The translations under genes were made by a program, and so were the position numbers. A model generated the notes under the pieces. That model made no database searches. It was not told where the DNA came from and worked only from the letters and a program-made list of their open reading frames with translations. From the NCBI RefSeq assembly GCF_016793705.1, contig NZ_JAEULO010000041.1:175109-239108 (forward strand): DNA of 64,000 bases. Direction: 5' to 3'. Positions 9,690 through 21,732 of the stretch are shown here, piece by piece. This stretch comes from Tabrizicola sp. (lineage in GTDB: Bacteria; Pseudomonadota; Alphaproteobacteria; Rhodobacterales; Rhodobacteraceae). Each line of letters starts with the position of its first letter. Positions within the stretch are counted from its first letter, which is position 1.

Positions 9690-11707
9690 CCAACCTCAAG
9701 AAAATCAGCATCGACGGGATCGAGGTCGAGGTCGATGGCGCGATGACCATCATCCAGGCGGCGGAAGCGGCCGGGGTGGAGATCCCGCGCTTCTGCTACC
9801 ATGAGCGGCTGTCGATCGCCGGGAACTGCCGGATGTGCCTTGTGGAAGTCGTCGGCGGCCCGCCGAAGCCTGCTGCGAGCTGTGCGATGCAGGTGCGCGA
9901 CCTGCGGCCCGGGCCGAACGGCGAGGCGCCGGTGGTGAAGACCACCTCGCCGATGGTGAAGAAGGCGCGTGAGGGGGTGATGGAGTTCCTGCTCATCAAC
10001 CACCCGCTCGATTGCCCGATCTGCGACCAGGGTGGCGAGTGTGATCTTCAGGATCAGGCGATGGCCTATGGCGTCGACTTCAGCCGCTACCGCGAGCCGA
10101 AGCGTGCGTCGGAAGACCTGAACCTCGGCCCGCTGGTCGAGACGAAGATGACGCGCTGCATCTCCTGTACCCGCTGCGTGCGCTTCACGACCGAGGTCGC
10201 CGGGATCACCCAGATGGGCCAGACGGGCCGGGGGGAAGACAGCGAGATCACCAGCTACCTGAACATGACGCTGGATTCGAACCTGCAGGGCAACATCATC
10301 GACCTGTGCCCGGTGGGGGCGCTGACCTCGAAGCCCTATGCCTTCACGGCGCGGCCCTGGGAGCTGACGAAGACCGAGAGCATCGACGTGATGGATGCGC
10401 TGGGGTCGAACATCCGCATCGACACCAAGGGCCGCGAAGTCATGCGCTTCCTGCCGCGCAACCATGACGGCGTGAACGAGGAATGGATCAGCGACAAGAC
10501 CCGCTTCGTCTGGGATGGCCTCCGCCGTCAGCGGCTGGACACGCCTTATGTGCGCGAGAACGGGCGCCTGCGGAAAGCCTCGTGGGGTGAGGCGCTGACC
10601 AAGGCGGCGGCCGCCATGAAGGGCAAGAAGGTCGCCGGTCTCGTGGGCGATCTGGTGTCGACGGAAGCGGCATATTCGTTGAAAACGCTGATCGAAGGGA
10701 TCGGCGGCCATGTCGAGTGCCGCACCGATGGGGCGAAGCTGCCGGTCGGCAACCGCTCGGCCTATGTCGGCACGGCGAAGATCGAGGACATCGACAGCGC
10801 CAAGGTGATCCTGTTGATCGGGACCAACCCGCGGGTGGAAAGCCCGGTGCTGAACGCCCGCATCCGCAAGGCCTGGACCAATGGCGCGATGGTGGGGCTC
10901 TTCGGTGAAAAGGTCGACCTGACCTATGACTACAAGCACATGGGCACCGACCGGGCCGCGCTGGTCGATCTGGTGGGCCGCGTGACCCAGAAGGGCAACA
11001 CGCTGGTCATCATCGGCCAGGGCGCGATCAACGAGGCCGATGGCGAGGCGGTTCTGAGCCAGGCGATGGCCTATGCTCAAGGTGCGGGCGGCAAGCTTCT
11101 GGTGCTGCACACGGCGGCGGGCCGGGTCGGCGCGATGGACGTGGGCGCCGTGACGGAGGGCGGGCTGTCGAAGGCGACCGAAGGCGCGCAGGTGATCTAC
11201 AACCTTGGCGCCGATGAGGTCGAGATCAGCCGCGACGGGGCGGATGCGCCTTTCGTGATCTATCAGGGGTCGCATGGCGACCGGGGCGCGAACCGGGCGG
11301 ACATCATCCTGCCGGGCGCGGCCTATACCGAGGAAAACGGGCTGTTCGTCAACACCGAGGGGCGGCCGCAACTGGCCTTCCGCGCCGGGTTTGCCCCCGG
11401 CGAGGCGAAGGAAAACTGGGCGATCCTGCGGGCGCTGTCGGCCGAGGTTGGCCAGCAACTGCCGTGGGATTCGCTGGCGGGCCTGCGGTCGGCGCTGGTC
11501 AAGGCGCATCCGCACCTGGGCCGGATCGACGAGGTGCCGGAGAACCAGTGGCAACCGCTGGAGGTCAAGCTTCCGGCCAAGGCCACCTTCCGCAATGCGA
11601 TCAAGGACTTCTACCTGACCAATCCCATCGCGCGGGCGTCCACGGTGATGGCGGAACTGAGCGCGCTGGCCAAGGCCCGCGCCGTGGCCCCGATTGCGGC
11701 GGAGTAA
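9686..11707 (+). CDS. nuoG: NADH-quinone oxidoreductase subunit G
   Basis: NuoG is the 75-kDa subunit with the electron-wire clusters. The N-terminal 2Fe-2S (N1b) ligands lie in [20 protein letters not shown] with the later cysteine in AASCAMQ. The His-Cys3 N5 site is [19 protein letters not shown], and N4 uses [10 protein letters not shown] plus [13 protein letters not shown]. The rest is the molybdopterin-oxidoreductase-like domain without cofactor residues. Length is 673 residues, as in Rhodobacter and Paracoccus, shorter than the E. coli form. It overlaps the preceding coiled-coil gene by four bases. Confidence 0.96.
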   Translation: MTNLKKISIDGIEVEVDGAMTIIQAAEAAGVEIPRFCYHERLSIAGNCRMCLVEVVGGPPKPAASCAMQVRDLRPGPNGEAPVVKTTSPMVKKAREGVMEFLLINHPLDCPICDQGGECDLQDQAMAYGVDFSRYREPKRASEDLNLGPLVETKMTRCISCTRCVRFTTEVAGITQMGQTGRGEDSEITSYLNMTLDSNLQGNIIDLCPVGALTSKPYAFTARPWELTKTESIDVMDALGSNIRIDTKGREVMRFLPRNHDGVNEEWISDKTRFVWDGLRRQRLDTPYVRENGRLRKASWGEALTKAAAAMKGKKVAGLVGDLVSTEAAYSLKTLIEGIGGHVECRTDGAKLPVGNRSAYVGTAKIEDIDSAKVILLIGTNPRVESPVLNARIRKAWTNGAMVGLFGEKVDLTYDYKHMGTDRAALVDLVGRVTQKGNTLVIIGQGAINEADGEAVLSQAMAYAQGAGGKLLVLHTAAGRVGAMDVGAVTEGGLSKATEGAQVIYNLGADEVEISRDGADAPFVIYQGSHGDRGANRADIILPGAAYTEENGLFVNTEGRPQLAFRAGFAPGEAKENWAILRALSAEVGQQLPWDSLAGLRSALVKAHPHLGRIDEVPENQWQPLEVKLPAKATFRNAIKDFYLTNPIARASTVMAELSALAKARAVAPIAAE

Positions 11708-11708
11708 G

Positions 11709-12116
11709 ATGACACAGCGCCTCTCCCTTCTGGCCACCCTTGGCACCGCGACAGCGGCGCTGGGGGCTTGCGCGCCCGCCGGAGAGGTGCCAGAGGAGCG
11801 CGGGCAGACGGCGGTCTATCAGGGGGTCTCGACCATCCTGCTCGACACCGACATGGTCAGCTTCAGCGTCGCCATGCAGGGCGCGAAGGACCGGGCCGAT
11901 GTCGAGGCCTATGGCCGCTGCGCGGCGGCGCAATATGCGCTGGATCAAGGCTTTGGCTTCGCACGGCAAGTGCGAACCATCGTGAAGAAGCAAGGGCAGA
12001 CGTGGTACGGAGATGCGGTTTACCTCATCTCGGCTGGGCTGCCCGAGGGCCTGCGCACCGTGGACGCCGAAGTGGTGGCGGGCGAGTGCGTCGAGCTTGG
12101 AATACCGACCCGGTAG
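11709..12116 (+). CDS. Small lipoprotein between nuoG and nuoH
   Basis: This 135-residue protein starts two bases after the nuoG stop. The signal MTQRLSLLATLGTATAALGAC has a good lipobox (LGAC), so it is probably anchored to a membrane on the periplasmic side. The mature protein contains YQGVSTILLDTDMVSFSVAM, two cysteines (GRCAAAQYA and AGECVELG) likely to be disulfide-bonded, and no catalytic motif. Not recognised. Its place among nuo genes and periplasmic location make a complex I biogenesis role conceivable. Confidence 0.72.
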   Translation: MTQRLSLLATLGTATAALGACAPAGEVPEERGQTAVYQGVSTILLDTDMVSFSVAMQGAKDRADVEAYGRCAAAQYALDQGFGFARQVRTIVKKQGQTWYGDAVYLISAGLPEGLRTVDAEVVAGECVELGIPTR

Positions 12117-12145
12117 GGATGGCGGTTTGAGGATGAGGGACTGAG

Positions 12146-13680
<1,535 letters not shown>

Positions 13681-13690
13681 GGAGGTGAAG

Positions 13691-13918
13691 ATGTACGTCA
13701 ACCTTTGGGGAAACCACATAACCGGCCTTCCAGCATTGCTTATTCTGCTGGTCGCGGGGTTTCTTGCGTATGGTTGGCCCGCGATGATCATTGCCAAGCG
13801 CGCGCATGGCACGGCTTGGCCAGGCCTTCTGATGGGAATCCCTCTGCTGAATGTGATTGCAATCTGGGTCTTTGCTTTCGCGCGCTGGCCGAAGACGGAC
13901 AATAGGACGACCCCATGA
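13691..13918 (+). CDS. Small membrane protein between nuoI and the CMD-like gene
   Basis: This 75-residue protein has two membrane helices (about 10-32 and 44-65) and short polar ends. GGAGGTG directly precedes the ATG at 13691, and its stop overlaps the next gene (ATGA), so it is almost certainly expressed. Base composition (about 57% G+C over 13741-13800 by hand) is lower than neighbouring nuo genes, as for the small gene after nuoC. No family recognised. Confidence 0.68.
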   Translation: MYVNLWGNHITGLPALLILLVAGFLAYGWPAMIIAKRAHGTAWPGLLMGIPLLNVIAIWVFAFARWPKTDNRTTP

Positions 13919-14328
13919 CCGAAGACTTCGCCAAGATGTTCGCCGCGATGATGGAGCAGGGTCAGAAGATGGCCAATGCCTTCATGCCGGGCATGGAGAA
14001 CATCGACGCGAAGGCGTTCGAGAAGTTCTTTCCGCCGATGCCGAAGGAGCTCTTGGAGATGTGGTTCGGCAAGACCTTCAACCCCGAAGGGCTGGACGCG
14101 CGGACCCGGTTCCTCGTGACCATCGCGGCGCTGACCGTGCTGGGTCCGGTGGGCGAGCCGCAGCTGCGGATGGCGATCAAGAACGGCCTTTCTGCCGGGG
14201 CCACGAAACGCGAGGTCGCGGAAGTGATCTGGCAGATGTCGATGTTCGGCGGGGTTCCCGCCATGCAGAAGGCGCTGGAAATCGCCCAGTCCGTCTTCGC
14301 CGAGACTACTGAGGAGAAAGACGCATGA
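13915..14328 (+). CDS. Carboxymuconolactone decarboxylase-like protein lacking cysteines
   Basis: This 137-residue protein has the CMD/AhpD-like all-helical pattern: [20 protein letters not shown], then [21 protein letters not shown] and [13 protein letters not shown]. It has no cysteine at all, so the CxxC redox site of AhpD is absent and a peroxidase role is unlikely. An N-terminal Met/Phe-rich extension (residues 1-50) precedes the domain. It overlaps both neighbours by four bases inside the nuo operon. The domain call is firm; the substrate is unknown. Confidence 0.8.
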   Translation: MTEDFAKMFAAMMEQGQKMANAFMPGMENIDAKAFEKFFPPMPKELLEMWFGKTFNPEGLDARTRFLVTIAALTVLGPVGEPQLRMAIKNGLSAGATKREVAEVIWQMSMFGGVPAMQKALEIAQSVFAETTEEKDA

Positions 14329-14933
14329 CCGTCTTCAGCTTTGCCTTCTATCTGTTTGCGGTGATCACGGTGACGGCGGGCCTGATGGTCACGCTGTCCC
14401 GCAACCCGGTCCATTCGGTGCTGTGGCTGATCCTGGCGTTCCTGTCGACCTCGGGGTTGTTCGTCCTTCTGGGGGCGGAGTTCGTGGCGATGCTCTTGGT
14501 CATCGTCTATGTCGGCGCGGTGGCGGTGCTGTTCCTCTTCGTGGTGATGATGCTCGACATCGACTTCGCCGCGCTGAAGGGCGAGATGGCGCGCGCTATG
14601 CCGCTTGGCCTGCTGATCGGCGTGGTCCTTCTGATGCAGGTCGCGATCGGCGTCGGCGTCTGGCAGGTGGCCGACGGATCGCAAGGGCTGCGGCAGGCGG
14701 TGGCGCCTTCGGAGATCGAGAACACCCGGGCGCTGGGGATGCTGCTTTATGACAAGTATTTCCTGCTGTTCCAGCTGGCGGGCCTGATCCTGCTGGTGGC
14801 GATGATCGGGGCGATCCTGCTGACGCTCCGGCACCGCAAGGACATCAAGCGGCAGAACGTGCTGGCCCAGATGTGGCGCGACCCGGCCAAGGCGATGGAG
14901 CTGAAGGACGTGAAGCCGGGGCAGGGGTTGTAG
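14325..14933 (+). CDS. nuoJ: NADH-quinone oxidoreductase subunit J
   Basis: NuoJ is a membrane-arm subunit with five hydrophobic segments in 202 residues. It has the family stretch [20 protein letters not shown] followed by [20 protein letters not shown], which holds the pi-bulge helix involved in coupling. It starts inside the preceding gene (ATGA). Its stop codon TAG is the first three bases of a long inverted repeat. Confidence 0.95.
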   Translation: MTVFSFAFYLFAVITVTAGLMVTLSRNPVHSVLWLILAFLSTSGLFVLLGAEFVAMLLVIVYVGAVAVLFLFVVMMLDIDFAALKGEMARAMPLGLLIGVVLLMQVAIGVGVWQVADGSQGLRQAVAPSEIENTRALGMLLYDKYFLLFQLAGLILLVAMIGAILLTLRHRKDIKRQNVLAQMWRDPAKAMELKDVKPGQGL

Positions 14934-14985
14934 GTCGGGGTTCCCCCCGACTTTGCTAAGGATGTCGGGGTGAACCCCGACCTAC
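14930..14985. repeat. REP-like inverted repeat between nuoJ and nuoK
   Basis: Arms 14930-14951 and 14964-14985 (22 bases each, one mismatch) flank a 12-base loop. The arm core is TAGGTCGGGGTT and its complement AACCCCGACCTA. The left arm contains the nuoJ stop codon. The GC-rich, self-complementary form resembles dispersed intergenic palindromes (REP/BIME-like). As RNA it would form a very stable hairpin inside the nuo transcript, possibly protecting or separating the upstream message. Confidence 0.75.
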
Positions 14986-15018
14986 GAAACGGTCAAAACG
15001 GCCACGAGGGACCAGACG

Positions 15019-15324
15019 ATGATCGGACTTGAACATTACCTGACGGTGGCCGCGGCCCTCTTCGTCATCGGGATCTTCGGGATCTTCCTGAACCGGAAGA
15101 ACGTGATCGTCATCCTGATGTCGATCGAGCTGATGCTGCTGGCGGTCAACATCAACCTCGTCGCCTTCTCCTCCTATTCCGGCGATCTGGTGGGGCAGGT
15201 CTTCACGATGTTCGTCCTGACCGTCGCCGCTGCCGAGGCCGCCATCGGCCTTGCCATCCTCGTCGTCTTCTTCCGCAACCGCGGCACCATCGAGGTGGAA
15301 GACGTCAACGTGATGAAGGGCTGA
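15019..15324 (+). CDS. nuoK: NADH-quinone oxidoreductase subunit K
   Basis: NuoK is a three-helix membrane subunit of 101 residues. It has conserved glutamates in the second and third helices ([18 protein letters not shown] and [18 protein letters not shown]) that belong to the proton-translocation path. Normal length. It starts 33 bases after the inverted repeat. Confidence 0.95.
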   Translation: MIGLEHYLTVAAALFVIGIFGIFLNRKNVIVILMSIELMLLAVNINLVAFSSYSGDLVGQVFTMFVLTVAAAEAAIGLAILVVFFRNRGTIEVEDVNVMKG

Positions 15325-15328
15325 CGGC

Positions 15329-15502
15329 ATGAAGGTCGGAGAGCAGAACGTGTTCGGGATGCGGATCACCGCCGTCAGGGGCGCGATGGTCGACCTGGAA
15401 TGCGAGACGTGCCACACCGCCGGGGCCGTTCCGGCAGATGAATTTCAATCGACCCGCTGCGGATCAAGCCGCTGTGGTGCTACCCAGGACAGGACCGAGT
15501 AA
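15329..15502 (+). CDS. 57-residue four-cysteine mini-protein between nuoK and nuoL
   Basis: An ATG four bases after the nuoK stop opens a 57-codon frame that ends in TAA overlapping the nuoL ATG (TAATG). The peptide begins [20 protein letters not shown]. It contains C25-x2-C28 ([10 protein letters not shown]) and C44-x4-C49 (TRCGSSRCG), the layout of a small zinc-ribbon-like or metal-binding site. The exact fit between nuoK and nuoL and the paired cysteines argue for a real gene. It is easily missed because of its size. Function unknown. Confidence 0.6.
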   Translation: MKVGEQNVFGMRITAVRGAMVDLECETCHTAGAVPADEFQSTRCGSSRCGATQDRTE

Positions 15503-17931
15503 TGGCAACGATCATCCTTTTCGCTCCGCTGATCGGGGCCCTGATCTGCGGCTTCGGCTGGCGGCTGATCGGCGAGAAGGCGGGGCAGGTCATCACCACC
15601 TCGCTCGTCTTCCTGGGCGCCGCGCTGAGCTGGTACATCTTCCTGACCTTCGACGGCGAGACGCAGCACATCACCCTCCTGCGCTGGATCGAGAGCGGGA
15701 CGCTGGGGTCGGAATGGGCGATCCGGCTGGATCGGCTGACGGCGATCATGCTGGTGGTGGTGAACTCGGTCTCGGCGCTGGTTCACCTGTATTCCTTCGG
15801 CTACATGGCGCATGACGAGAACTGGCATGAGGGCGAGCATTACAAGGCCCGCTTCTTCGCCTATCTGTCGTTCTTCACCTTCGCCATGCTGGCGCTGGTG
15901 ACGGCTGACAACCTTGTCCAGATGTTCTTCGGCTGGGAGGGCGTGGGCGTCGCCTCCTACCTGCTGATCGGCTTCTACTATCGCAAGCCCAGTGCCAACG
16001 CTGCTGCGATCAAGGCCTTCGTGGTCAACCGCGTCGGCGACTTCGGCTTCGCGCTCGGCATCTTCGGGCTGTTCTACCTGACCGACAGCATCCGCTTTGA
16101 TGACGTCTTTGCGGCTGCACCGACGCTGGCGGAGACCAATCTCAGTTTCCTCTGGGCCGACTGGAACGCCGCGAACCTGATCGGCGTCCTCCTGTTCATC
16201 GGGGCAATGGGGAAATCGGCGCAGCTGATCCTGCACACCTGGCTGCCCGACGCTATGGAAGGCCCGACGCCGGTCTCGGCGCTGATCCACGCCGCGACGA
16301 TGGTGACGGCGGGGGTCTTCCTCGTCTGCCGCATGTCGCCGCTCTACGAATACGCGCCTCAGGCGACGGCCTTCATCACTGTTCTTGGTGCCACCACCGC
16401 ATTCTTTGCGGCGACCGTGGGTCTGGTGCAGAACGACATCAAACGGGTGATCGCGTATTCCACCTGCTCGCAGCTTGGCTATATGTTCGTGGCGGCAGGC
16501 GTTGGGGTCTATTCGGTGGCGATGTTCCACCTCTTCACTCACGCCTTCTTCAAGGCGATGCTGTTCCTTGGCGCTGGCTCGGTGATCACCGCCACACACC
16601 ATGAGCAGGACATGCGCAACTATGGCGGGTTGCGGAAGAAGATCCCGCTCACGTTCTGGGCGATGATGATCGGCACGCTGGCGATCACCGGCGTCGGCAT
16701 TCCGCTGACGCATTACGGCTTTGCCGGGTTCCTGTCGAAGGACGCAGTGATCGAAAGCGCCTGGGTCGGCTCCTCCTACGCCTTCTGGCTGCTGGTCGCT
16801 GCCGCCTGCATGACCAGCTTCTACAGCTGGCGTCTGATGTTCCTGACCTTCTTCGGGGAAAGCCGGGCGCATGGCAACGGGCACGGCCACGGTCACGATG
16901 ACCATCACGGCGCGGTGCATGACACGCATGGCCATGACGCTCACGGGGATCACGAGCCGCACGAAAGCCCGCTGACCATGCTGATCCCGCTGGGGGTACT
17001 GGCGCTTGGCGCGGTCTTCTCGGGGATGCTGTGGTACAAGGTTTTCTTCGGCGAGGAAGCCGCCGTGCGCGACTGGTTCGGCATGGAAGCCGCCGCCCAT
17101 GCCGAGGCGCATGGCGATGACCACGCCGAGGCTGCCTCGACTGCGGAGGGCACCGCTGTCGCGACCGAGGACCACGGCGCGACCGCCACGACCGAGGACC
17201 ACGGCGCGACCGCCACGACCGAGGCACCGGCAGCAACCGAGGCGGCCCCCGCCGAAGGCACGGCCGTCGCGACGGAAGGCACCACCACCGATACCGCACC
17301 TGCCGAGGGTGATGCTCTCGCTGCTTCGGGAACAGAGGGCGCGCTGACCAACGCCGAGGCAAATGCCGAGCTTTCGAAAGACTTCGAGGCAGCGGTCAGC
17401 GCCGCCCCGAAAGGTGCGCTCCTGATGTTGCCGTTCACTCCGGAAGAGCAGGCCGTGGTCGACACCCGCCTGGATGCGGAAAAGGTGGCTCATGCCGAGC
17501 ATCCGCCGACCACGGCGATCAACGCCGCGCATGAAGTGCCGGACTGGGTCAAGGTTTCGCCCTTCGTGGCGATGCTGATCGGCTTTGTGCTTGCCTGGCT
17601 CTTCTACATCAAGGACCCGAGCCTGCCGCGCCGCCTGGCCGCGCAGCAGCGCCCGCTCTACCTGTTCCTCCTGAACAAGTGGTACTTCGACGAGCTTTAC
17701 GACGTGATCTTCGTCCGTCCCGCCAAGTGGCTGGGCAACTTCCTGTGGAAGAAGGGCGACGGCGATGTCATCGACGGCACACTCAACGGGGTGGCGATGG
17801 GGATCATCCCCTTCTTCACCCGCCTCGCAGGCCGCGCGCAGTCCGGCTACCTGTTCCACTATGCCTTCGCGATGGTGCTGGGGATCGTCGTCCTCGTCAC
17901 CTGGATGACGCTGTTCGGCGGCGCGAAGTAA
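15502..17931 (+). CDS. nuoL: NADH-quinone oxidoreductase subunit L with large hydrophilic insert
   Basis: NuoL is an antiporter-like proton-pumping subunit. The core (residues 1-450) is normal, with [20 protein letters not shown] and the lysine/glutamate helices. At 809 residues the protein is about 100-200 longer than usual. The excess lies in a His-rich segment (about 454-489; 12 His in 36 residues) and an Ala/Thr/Glu-rich low-complexity region (about 532-668) before the final helices. That region contains a perfect 27-base tandem duplication (17164-17217). The reading frame is intact. Confidence 0.95.
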   Translation: MATIILFAPLIGALICGFGWRLIGEKAGQVITTSLVFLGAALSWYIFLTFDGETQHITLLRWIESGTLGSEWAIRLDRLTAIMLVVVNSVSALVHLYSFGYMAHDENWHEGEHYKARFFAYLSFFTFAMLALVTADNLVQMFFGWEGVGVASYLLIGFYYRKPSANAAAIKAFVVNRVGDFGFALGIFGLFYLTDSIRFDDVFAAAPTLAETNLSFLWADWNAANLIGVLLFIGAMGKSAQLILHTWLPDAMEGPTPVSALIHAATMVTAGVFLVCRMSPLYEYAPQATAFITVLGATTAFFAATVGLVQNDIKRVIAYSTCSQLGYMFVAAGVGVYSVAMFHLFTHAFFKAMLFLGAGSVITATHHEQDMRNYGGLRKKIPLTFWAMMIGTLAITGVGIPLTHYGFAGFLSKDAVIESAWVGSSYAFWLLVAAACMTSFYSWRLMFLTFFGESRAHGNGHGHGHDDHHGAVHDTHGHDAHGDHEPHESPLTMLIPLGVLALGAVFSGMLWYKVFFGEEAAVRDWFGMEAAAHAEAHGDDHAEAASTAEGTAVATEDHGATATTEDHGATATTEAPAATEAAPAEGTAVATEGTTTDTAPAEGDALAASGTEGALTNAEANAELSKDFEAAVSAAPKGALLMLPFTPEEQAVVDTRLDAEKVAHAEHPPTTAINAAHEVPDWVKVSPFVAMLIGFVLAWLFYIKDPSLPRRLAAQQRPLYLFLLNKWYFDELYDVIFVRPAKWLGNFLWKKGDGDVIDGTLNGVAMGIIPFFTRLAGRAQSGYLFHYAFAMVLGIVVLVTWMTLFGGAK
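17164..17217 (+). repeat. Perfect 27-bp tandem duplication inside nuoL
   Basis: Two identical 27-base units (17164-17190 and 17191-17217) each encode TEDHGATAT. They preserve the frame and lie within the low-complexity insert, suggesting recent slippage or recombination and tolerance of length change there. Confidence 0.9.
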
Positions 17932-17943
17932 GGGGCGCGCACC

Positions 17944-19491
17944 ATGGAAAACCAGCTTCTCTCGATCATCACCTTCCTGCCGCTGGTTGCGGCGGCGATC
18001 CTGGCGCTCTTCATGCGCGGCGACGACGCGGCGGCGCGCAAAGGGGCGAAGTGGCTTGCGCTCTTCACCACTTCGGCGACCTTTGTCATCTCGCTTTTCG
18101 TGCTGTTCCGGTTCGACCCATCGGACACCGGATTCCAGTTCGTCGAAGAGCGGAGCTGGATTCTCGGCCTCAGCTACAAGATGGGCGTCGACGGCATCTC
18201 GATCCTGTTCGTGATGCTGACCACCTTCCTCATGCCCCTGACCATCTGGTCCTGCTGGGCGGTGGAGACGCGGGTCAAGGAATACATGATCGCCTTCCTG
18301 GTCCTGGAAAGCCTGATGCTGGGCGTGTTCTGTGCCCTCGACCTCGTGCTCTTCTACCTGTTCTTCGAGGCCGGGCTGATCCCGATGTTCCTGATCATCG
18401 GCATCTGGGGTGGCAAGGACCGCATCTATGCGGCCTTCAAGTTCTTCCTCTACACCTTCCTCGGCTCGGTCCTGATGCTGGTCGCGATGATCGCGATGTA
18501 CCTGGATGCAGGAACCACCGATATGGTCAAGCTCCTGGCGCATGACTTCGGGCATGAGACGTTCAGCCTTCTGGGCTTCCAGGTCGTCGGCGGCTTGCAG
18601 ACCATGCTGTTCCTGGCCTTCTTCGCGTCCTTCGCGGTGAAGATGCCGATGTGGCCGGTCCACACCTGGCTGCCCGACGCCCACGTCCAGGCGCCGACTG
18701 CGGGATCGGTGATCCTGGCGGCGGTGCTTCTGAAGATGGGCGGCTATGGCTTCCTGCGCTTCAGCCTGCCGATGTTCCCGGTCGGGTCCGAGGTGATGGG
18801 CCCGCTCGTGCTGTGGATGTCGGCCATCGCCATCGTCTACACCTCGCTTGTGGCCCTCGCGCAGACCGACATGAAGAAGCTGATCGCCTATTCCTCGGTC
18901 GCGCACATGGGCTACGTCACGATGGGCATCTTCGCGGCGAACCAGCAGGGGGTGGACGGCGCGATCTTCCAGATGCTGAGCCACGGCTTCATCTCGGGCG
19001 CGCTCTTCCTCTGCGTCGGCGTGATCTACGACCGGATGCACACGCGGGAAATCGACGCCTATGGCGGCCTCGTGAACCGGATGCCGGCCTATGCGCTGGT
19101 CTTCATGTTCTTCACCATGGCCAACGTCGGCCTGCCGGGCACCAGCGGGTTCGTCGGCGAATTCCTGACGCTGATGGGCATCTTCCAGGTCAACACCTGG
19201 GTCGCCGCAGTGGCGACCTCGGGCGTGATCCTGTCCGCCGCTTATGCGCTCTGGCTTTACCGCCGGGTCGTGTTCGGCGACCTGATCAAGGAAGCCTTGC
19301 GCTCGATCACCGACATGGACCGCCGCGAGAAGGCGATCTTCGCGCCGCTGATCGCGATGACCCTGATCCTGGGCATCTACCCCAGCCTCGTGACCGACAT
19401 CATCGGGCCCTCCGTCTCGGCCCTTGTCACCGACTACCATGCCGCCCAACCCGCGGACGGACTGGCCCTGAACGAAGGACATGACGAATGA
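17944..19491 (+). CDS. nuoM: NADH-quinone oxidoreductase subunit M
   Basis: NuoM is the second antiporter-like subunit: 515 residues and about 14 hydrophobic segments. The motif [20 protein letters not shown] with [19 protein letters not shown] is intact, as is [16 protein letters not shown]. It starts 12 bases after nuoL with ATG 17944, and the stop overlaps the nuoN start (ATGA). Nothing unusual. Confidence 0.96.
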   Translation: MENQLLSIITFLPLVAAAILALFMRGDDAAARKGAKWLALFTTSATFVISLFVLFRFDPSDTGFQFVEERSWILGLSYKMGVDGISILFVMLTTFLMPLTIWSCWAVETRVKEYMIAFLVLESLMLGVFCALDLVLFYLFFEAGLIPMFLIIGIWGGKDRIYAAFKFFLYTFLGSVLMLVAMIAMYLDAGTTDMVKLLAHDFGHETFSLLGFQVVGGLQTMLFLAFFASFAVKMPMWPVHTWLPDAHVQAPTAGSVILAAVLLKMGGYGFLRFSLPMFPVGSEVMGPLVLWMSAIAIVYTSLVALAQTDMKKLIAYSSVAHMGYVTMGIFAANQQGVDGAIFQMLSHGFISGALFLCVGVIYDRMHTREIDAYGGLVNRMPAYALVFMFFTMANVGLPGTSGFVGEFLTLMGIFQVNTWVAAVATSGVILSAAYALWLYRRVVFGDLIKEALRSITDMDRREKAIFAPLIAMTLILGIYPSLVTDIIGPSVSALVTDYHAAQPADGLALNEGHDE

Positions 19492-20924
19492 CCTCCGCCG
19501 ATTTCCAGACCCTCCTCCCCGAGATCGTGCTGGCGGTCTATGCCATGCTGGCGCTGATCGCGGCGGTCTATTCCGGCAAGGACAAGCTTGCCGCGATGCT
19601 CGTCTGGGCGACGGCGGGGCTGTTCGTGGCGCTGGCGCTCTACATCGGTGCAAGCGGCGAAGGTGAGCGGACCGTCTTCTCGGGCCTCTTCACCGACGAT
19701 CCCTTCGCGCGCTTCGCCAAGGTGACGATCCTTCTGTCGGCGGCGGCAGTCCTGGTGATGAGCCAGGACTACATGACGCGGCGTGAGCTTCTGCGCTTCG
19801 AATACCCGATCCTGATCACGCTGGCCGTGGTGGGGATGATGGTCATGGTCTCGGCCGCCGACCTGATCACGCTTTACATGGGGCTGGAGCTGCAATCGCT
19901 GTCGCTCTACGTGGTCGCGGCGATGCGGCGCGACAGTGCCCGATCCTCGGAAGCGGGGCTGAAATACTTCGTCCTCGGCGCCTTGTCCTCTGGCCTCCTG
20001 CTCTACGGCGCCTCGCTGACCTACGGCTATGCCGGGACGACCCAGTTCGCAGGCATCCTGACCACGCTCGGCGATAGCGTGCCGCTGGGGCTTCTGTTCG
20101 GTTTGGTGTTCATGCTGGCCGGTCTTGCCTTCAAGGTCTCTGCCGCGCCCTTCCATATGTGGACACCGGACGTCTACGAAGGCTCGCCCACCCCGGTCAC
20201 CGCCTTCTTCGCCACGGCCCCCAAGGTTGCCGCGATGGGCCTGATCGCCCGCCTGGTGCAGGACGCCTTCGGCGGCATTCCGGGGCAATGGGGGCAGGTG
20301 CTGGCGGGCCTCGCGGTCGCCTCGATGTTCCTCGGTGCCGTGGCGGCGATCGGCCAGCGCGACATCAAGCGGCTGATGGCCTATTCCTCCATCGCCCATA
20401 TGGGCTATGCGCTGATCGGGCTTTGCGTCGGCACGGCCTATGGCGTGCAGGCGACGCTGATCTACATGGCGATCTATGTGACGATGAACATCGGCACCTT
20501 CGCCTTCATCCTGTCGATGGAGCGTGACGGGCGCCCGGTGTCAGACATCGCTGGCCTGAACCAGTTCGCGAAGAAGGAACCGTGGAAGGCGCTGGCGATG
20601 CTGGTGCTCCTCTTCTCGCTGGCCGGTGTGCCGCCGATGGTCGGCTTCTTCGGCAAGTTCTACGTGCTCAAGGCCGCCGTCGATGCGGGCTGGGTCTGGC
20701 TGGCCGTCGCGGGCGCGGTGGCCTCGGTCATCGGCGCCTTTTACTACCTGCGCATCGTCTACTTCATGTATTTCGGTGCCGAGCAGGAACCCGTCGACAG
20801 CCGCATGGCCCCGGTGCAATGGGCCATGCTCGCCGTGGTTTCCCTGGCCATGGTGCTGGGGGTGGTGAACCTGTTCGGGATCGAACCCGCGGCTGCCGTC
20901 GCCGCCGAAGCGCTTGTCCGGTAA
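19488..20924 (+). CDS. nuoN: NADH-quinone oxidoreductase subunit N
   Basis: NuoN is the third antiporter-like subunit: 478 residues with about 14 membrane helices. Signatures include [20 protein letters not shown] and [18 protein letters not shown]. It is the last canonical gene of the operon. The next gene (birA) starts inside its last codons, so the transcript probably continues. Confidence 0.96.
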   Translation: MTSADFQTLLPEIVLAVYAMLALIAAVYSGKDKLAAMLVWATAGLFVALALYIGASGEGERTVFSGLFTDDPFARFAKVTILLSAAAVLVMSQDYMTRRELLRFEYPILITLAVVGMMVMVSAADLITLYMGLELQSLSLYVVAAMRRDSARSSEAGLKYFVLGALSSGLLLYGASLTYGYAGTTQFAGILTTLGDSVPLGLLFGLVFMLAGLAFKVSAAPFHMWTPDVYEGSPTPVTAFFATAPKVAAMGLIARLVQDAFGGIPGQWGQVLAGLAVASMFLGAVAAIGQRDIKRLMAYSSIAHMGYALIGLCVGTAYGVQATLIYMAIYVTMNIGTFAFILSMERDGRPVSDIAGLNQFAKKEPWKALAMLVLLFSLAGVPPMVGFFGKFYVLKAAVDAGWVWLAVAGAVASVIGAFYYLRIVYFMYFGAEQEPVDSRMAPVQWAMLAVVSLAMVLGVVNLFGIEPAAAVAAEALVR

Positions 20925-21660
20925 CGGCGGGGCAGGGCGGATCACCCTGCCCGGGATCGACAGCACCAACGCCGAAGGCTTCCGGCGGGCCGCCGTGCTT
21001 GCCGGTCCGATCTGGATCCTCGCCGGGGTCCAGACAGCGGGCAGGGGACGGCGCGCAAGGCCGTGGTCCAGCCCGCAAGGCAACTTCCACGGCACGCTGG
21101 TGCTGAAACCCACGGAACCGCCTGAAACCGTCGCGCTCCGCTCCTTCGTCGCCGCGCTGGCCCTTCGCGATGCGCTGGTGCAGGTGACGGGGCTGGCGAC
21201 CAGCTTTACCCTGAAATGGCCGAACGACGTCCTCTGCAACGGCGGCAAGCTGGCGGGTATCCTGCTGGAATCGCAAGGGTTGAACGGCTCGGACCCGGTT
21301 CTCTGTATCGGCATCGGCGTGAACCTGATCGCCGCGCCCGACCCTGCGCAGGTGGAGCCGGGGGCCGTCCCGCCTGTGTCCCTCCTCCAGGAAACCGGCC
21401 TGCGCATCACTCCCGAGGCTTTCCTCGACGCCCTCGCCCCCGCTTACGCGGCTTGGGAGGCCACTTTCCAGACCGAAGGCTTCGGCCCGCTCCGCACCGC
21501 CTGGCTGGCTCATGCCGCCCGGTTGGGAGAGACGATCCGCGCCCGCACCGGGAACGACAGCCGAGAGGGCGTGTTCGAGGGGATCGACGCCAGTGGCAAC
21601 CTGATCCTCCGGGCTGTGCAAGGCAGGCTTGCCATCCCCGCCGCCGAGGTGTTCTTTTGA
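20914..21660 (+). CDS. birA: Biotin--[acetyl-CoA-carboxylase] ligase
   Basis: The enzyme attaches biotin to the carboxyl-carrier protein via biotinyl-AMP. Motifs: [11 protein letters not shown], the biotinyl-AMP loop [20 protein letters not shown] and KWPNDVL with the biotin-contact lysine. The 248-residue product lacks an N-terminal HTH domain, so unlike E. coli BirA it cannot act as a repressor. The likely start is TTG 20914 inside nuoN; no ATG or GTG fits before the conserved core. The nuoN-birA-coaX-RNase J order is typical of alphaproteobacteria. Confidence 0.92.
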   Translation: MSGNGGAGRITLPGIDSTNAEGFRRAAVLAGPIWILAGVQTAGRGRRARPWSSPQGNFHGTLVLKPTEPPETVALRSFVAALALRDALVQVTGLATSFTLKWPNDVLCNGGKLAGILLESQGLNGSDPVLCIGIGVNLIAAPDPAQVEPGAVPPVSLLQETGLRITPEAFLDALAPAYAAWEATFQTEGFGPLRTAWLAHAARLGETIRARTGNDSREGVFEGIDASGNLILRAVQGRLAIPAAEVFF

Positions 21661-21671
21661 CCGACTGCGTC

Positions 21672-21711
21672 CGGAAGTCTAAAATTTTTCTAGAAAAATT
21701 TTAGACTTCCG
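21672..21711. repeat. Perfect 40-bp AT-rich palindrome between birA and coaX
   Basis: The sequence is exactly self-complementary over 40 bases; its left half is CGGAAGTCTAAAATTTTTCT, centred on TCTAGA. It is strikingly AT-rich in a GC-rich neighbourhood and fills most of the 72-base gap between birA and coaX. As RNA it forms a 20-bp hairpin without a spacer; no U-tract follows. It may be a dispersed element, a terminator or processing site for the nuo-birA transcript, or a protein-binding site. Confidence 0.9.
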
Positions 21712-21732
21712 CGTCCCGTGAAAGGCCATCCC

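Noticed and set aside
9554-11746. 730-codon minus-strand frame opposite nuoG
   Set aside because: No recognisable domain; nuoG on the other strand has all its cluster ligands.
13915-14328. AhpD-type alkylhydroperoxidase
   Set aside because: The protein contains no cysteine, so the CxxC redox centre is absent; kept as CMD-like only.
17164-17217. Direct repeats considered as a CRISPR-like array
   Set aside because: Two units in tandem without spacers, in frame inside nuoL; a coding duplication.
15445-19653. Very long open frame (about 1,400 codons) antisense to nuoL, nuoM and nuoN
   Set aside because: Its product is His/Arg/Asp/Gln-rich without domains and lies exactly opposite well-conserved membrane subunits; high G+C keeps the antisense frame free of stops.
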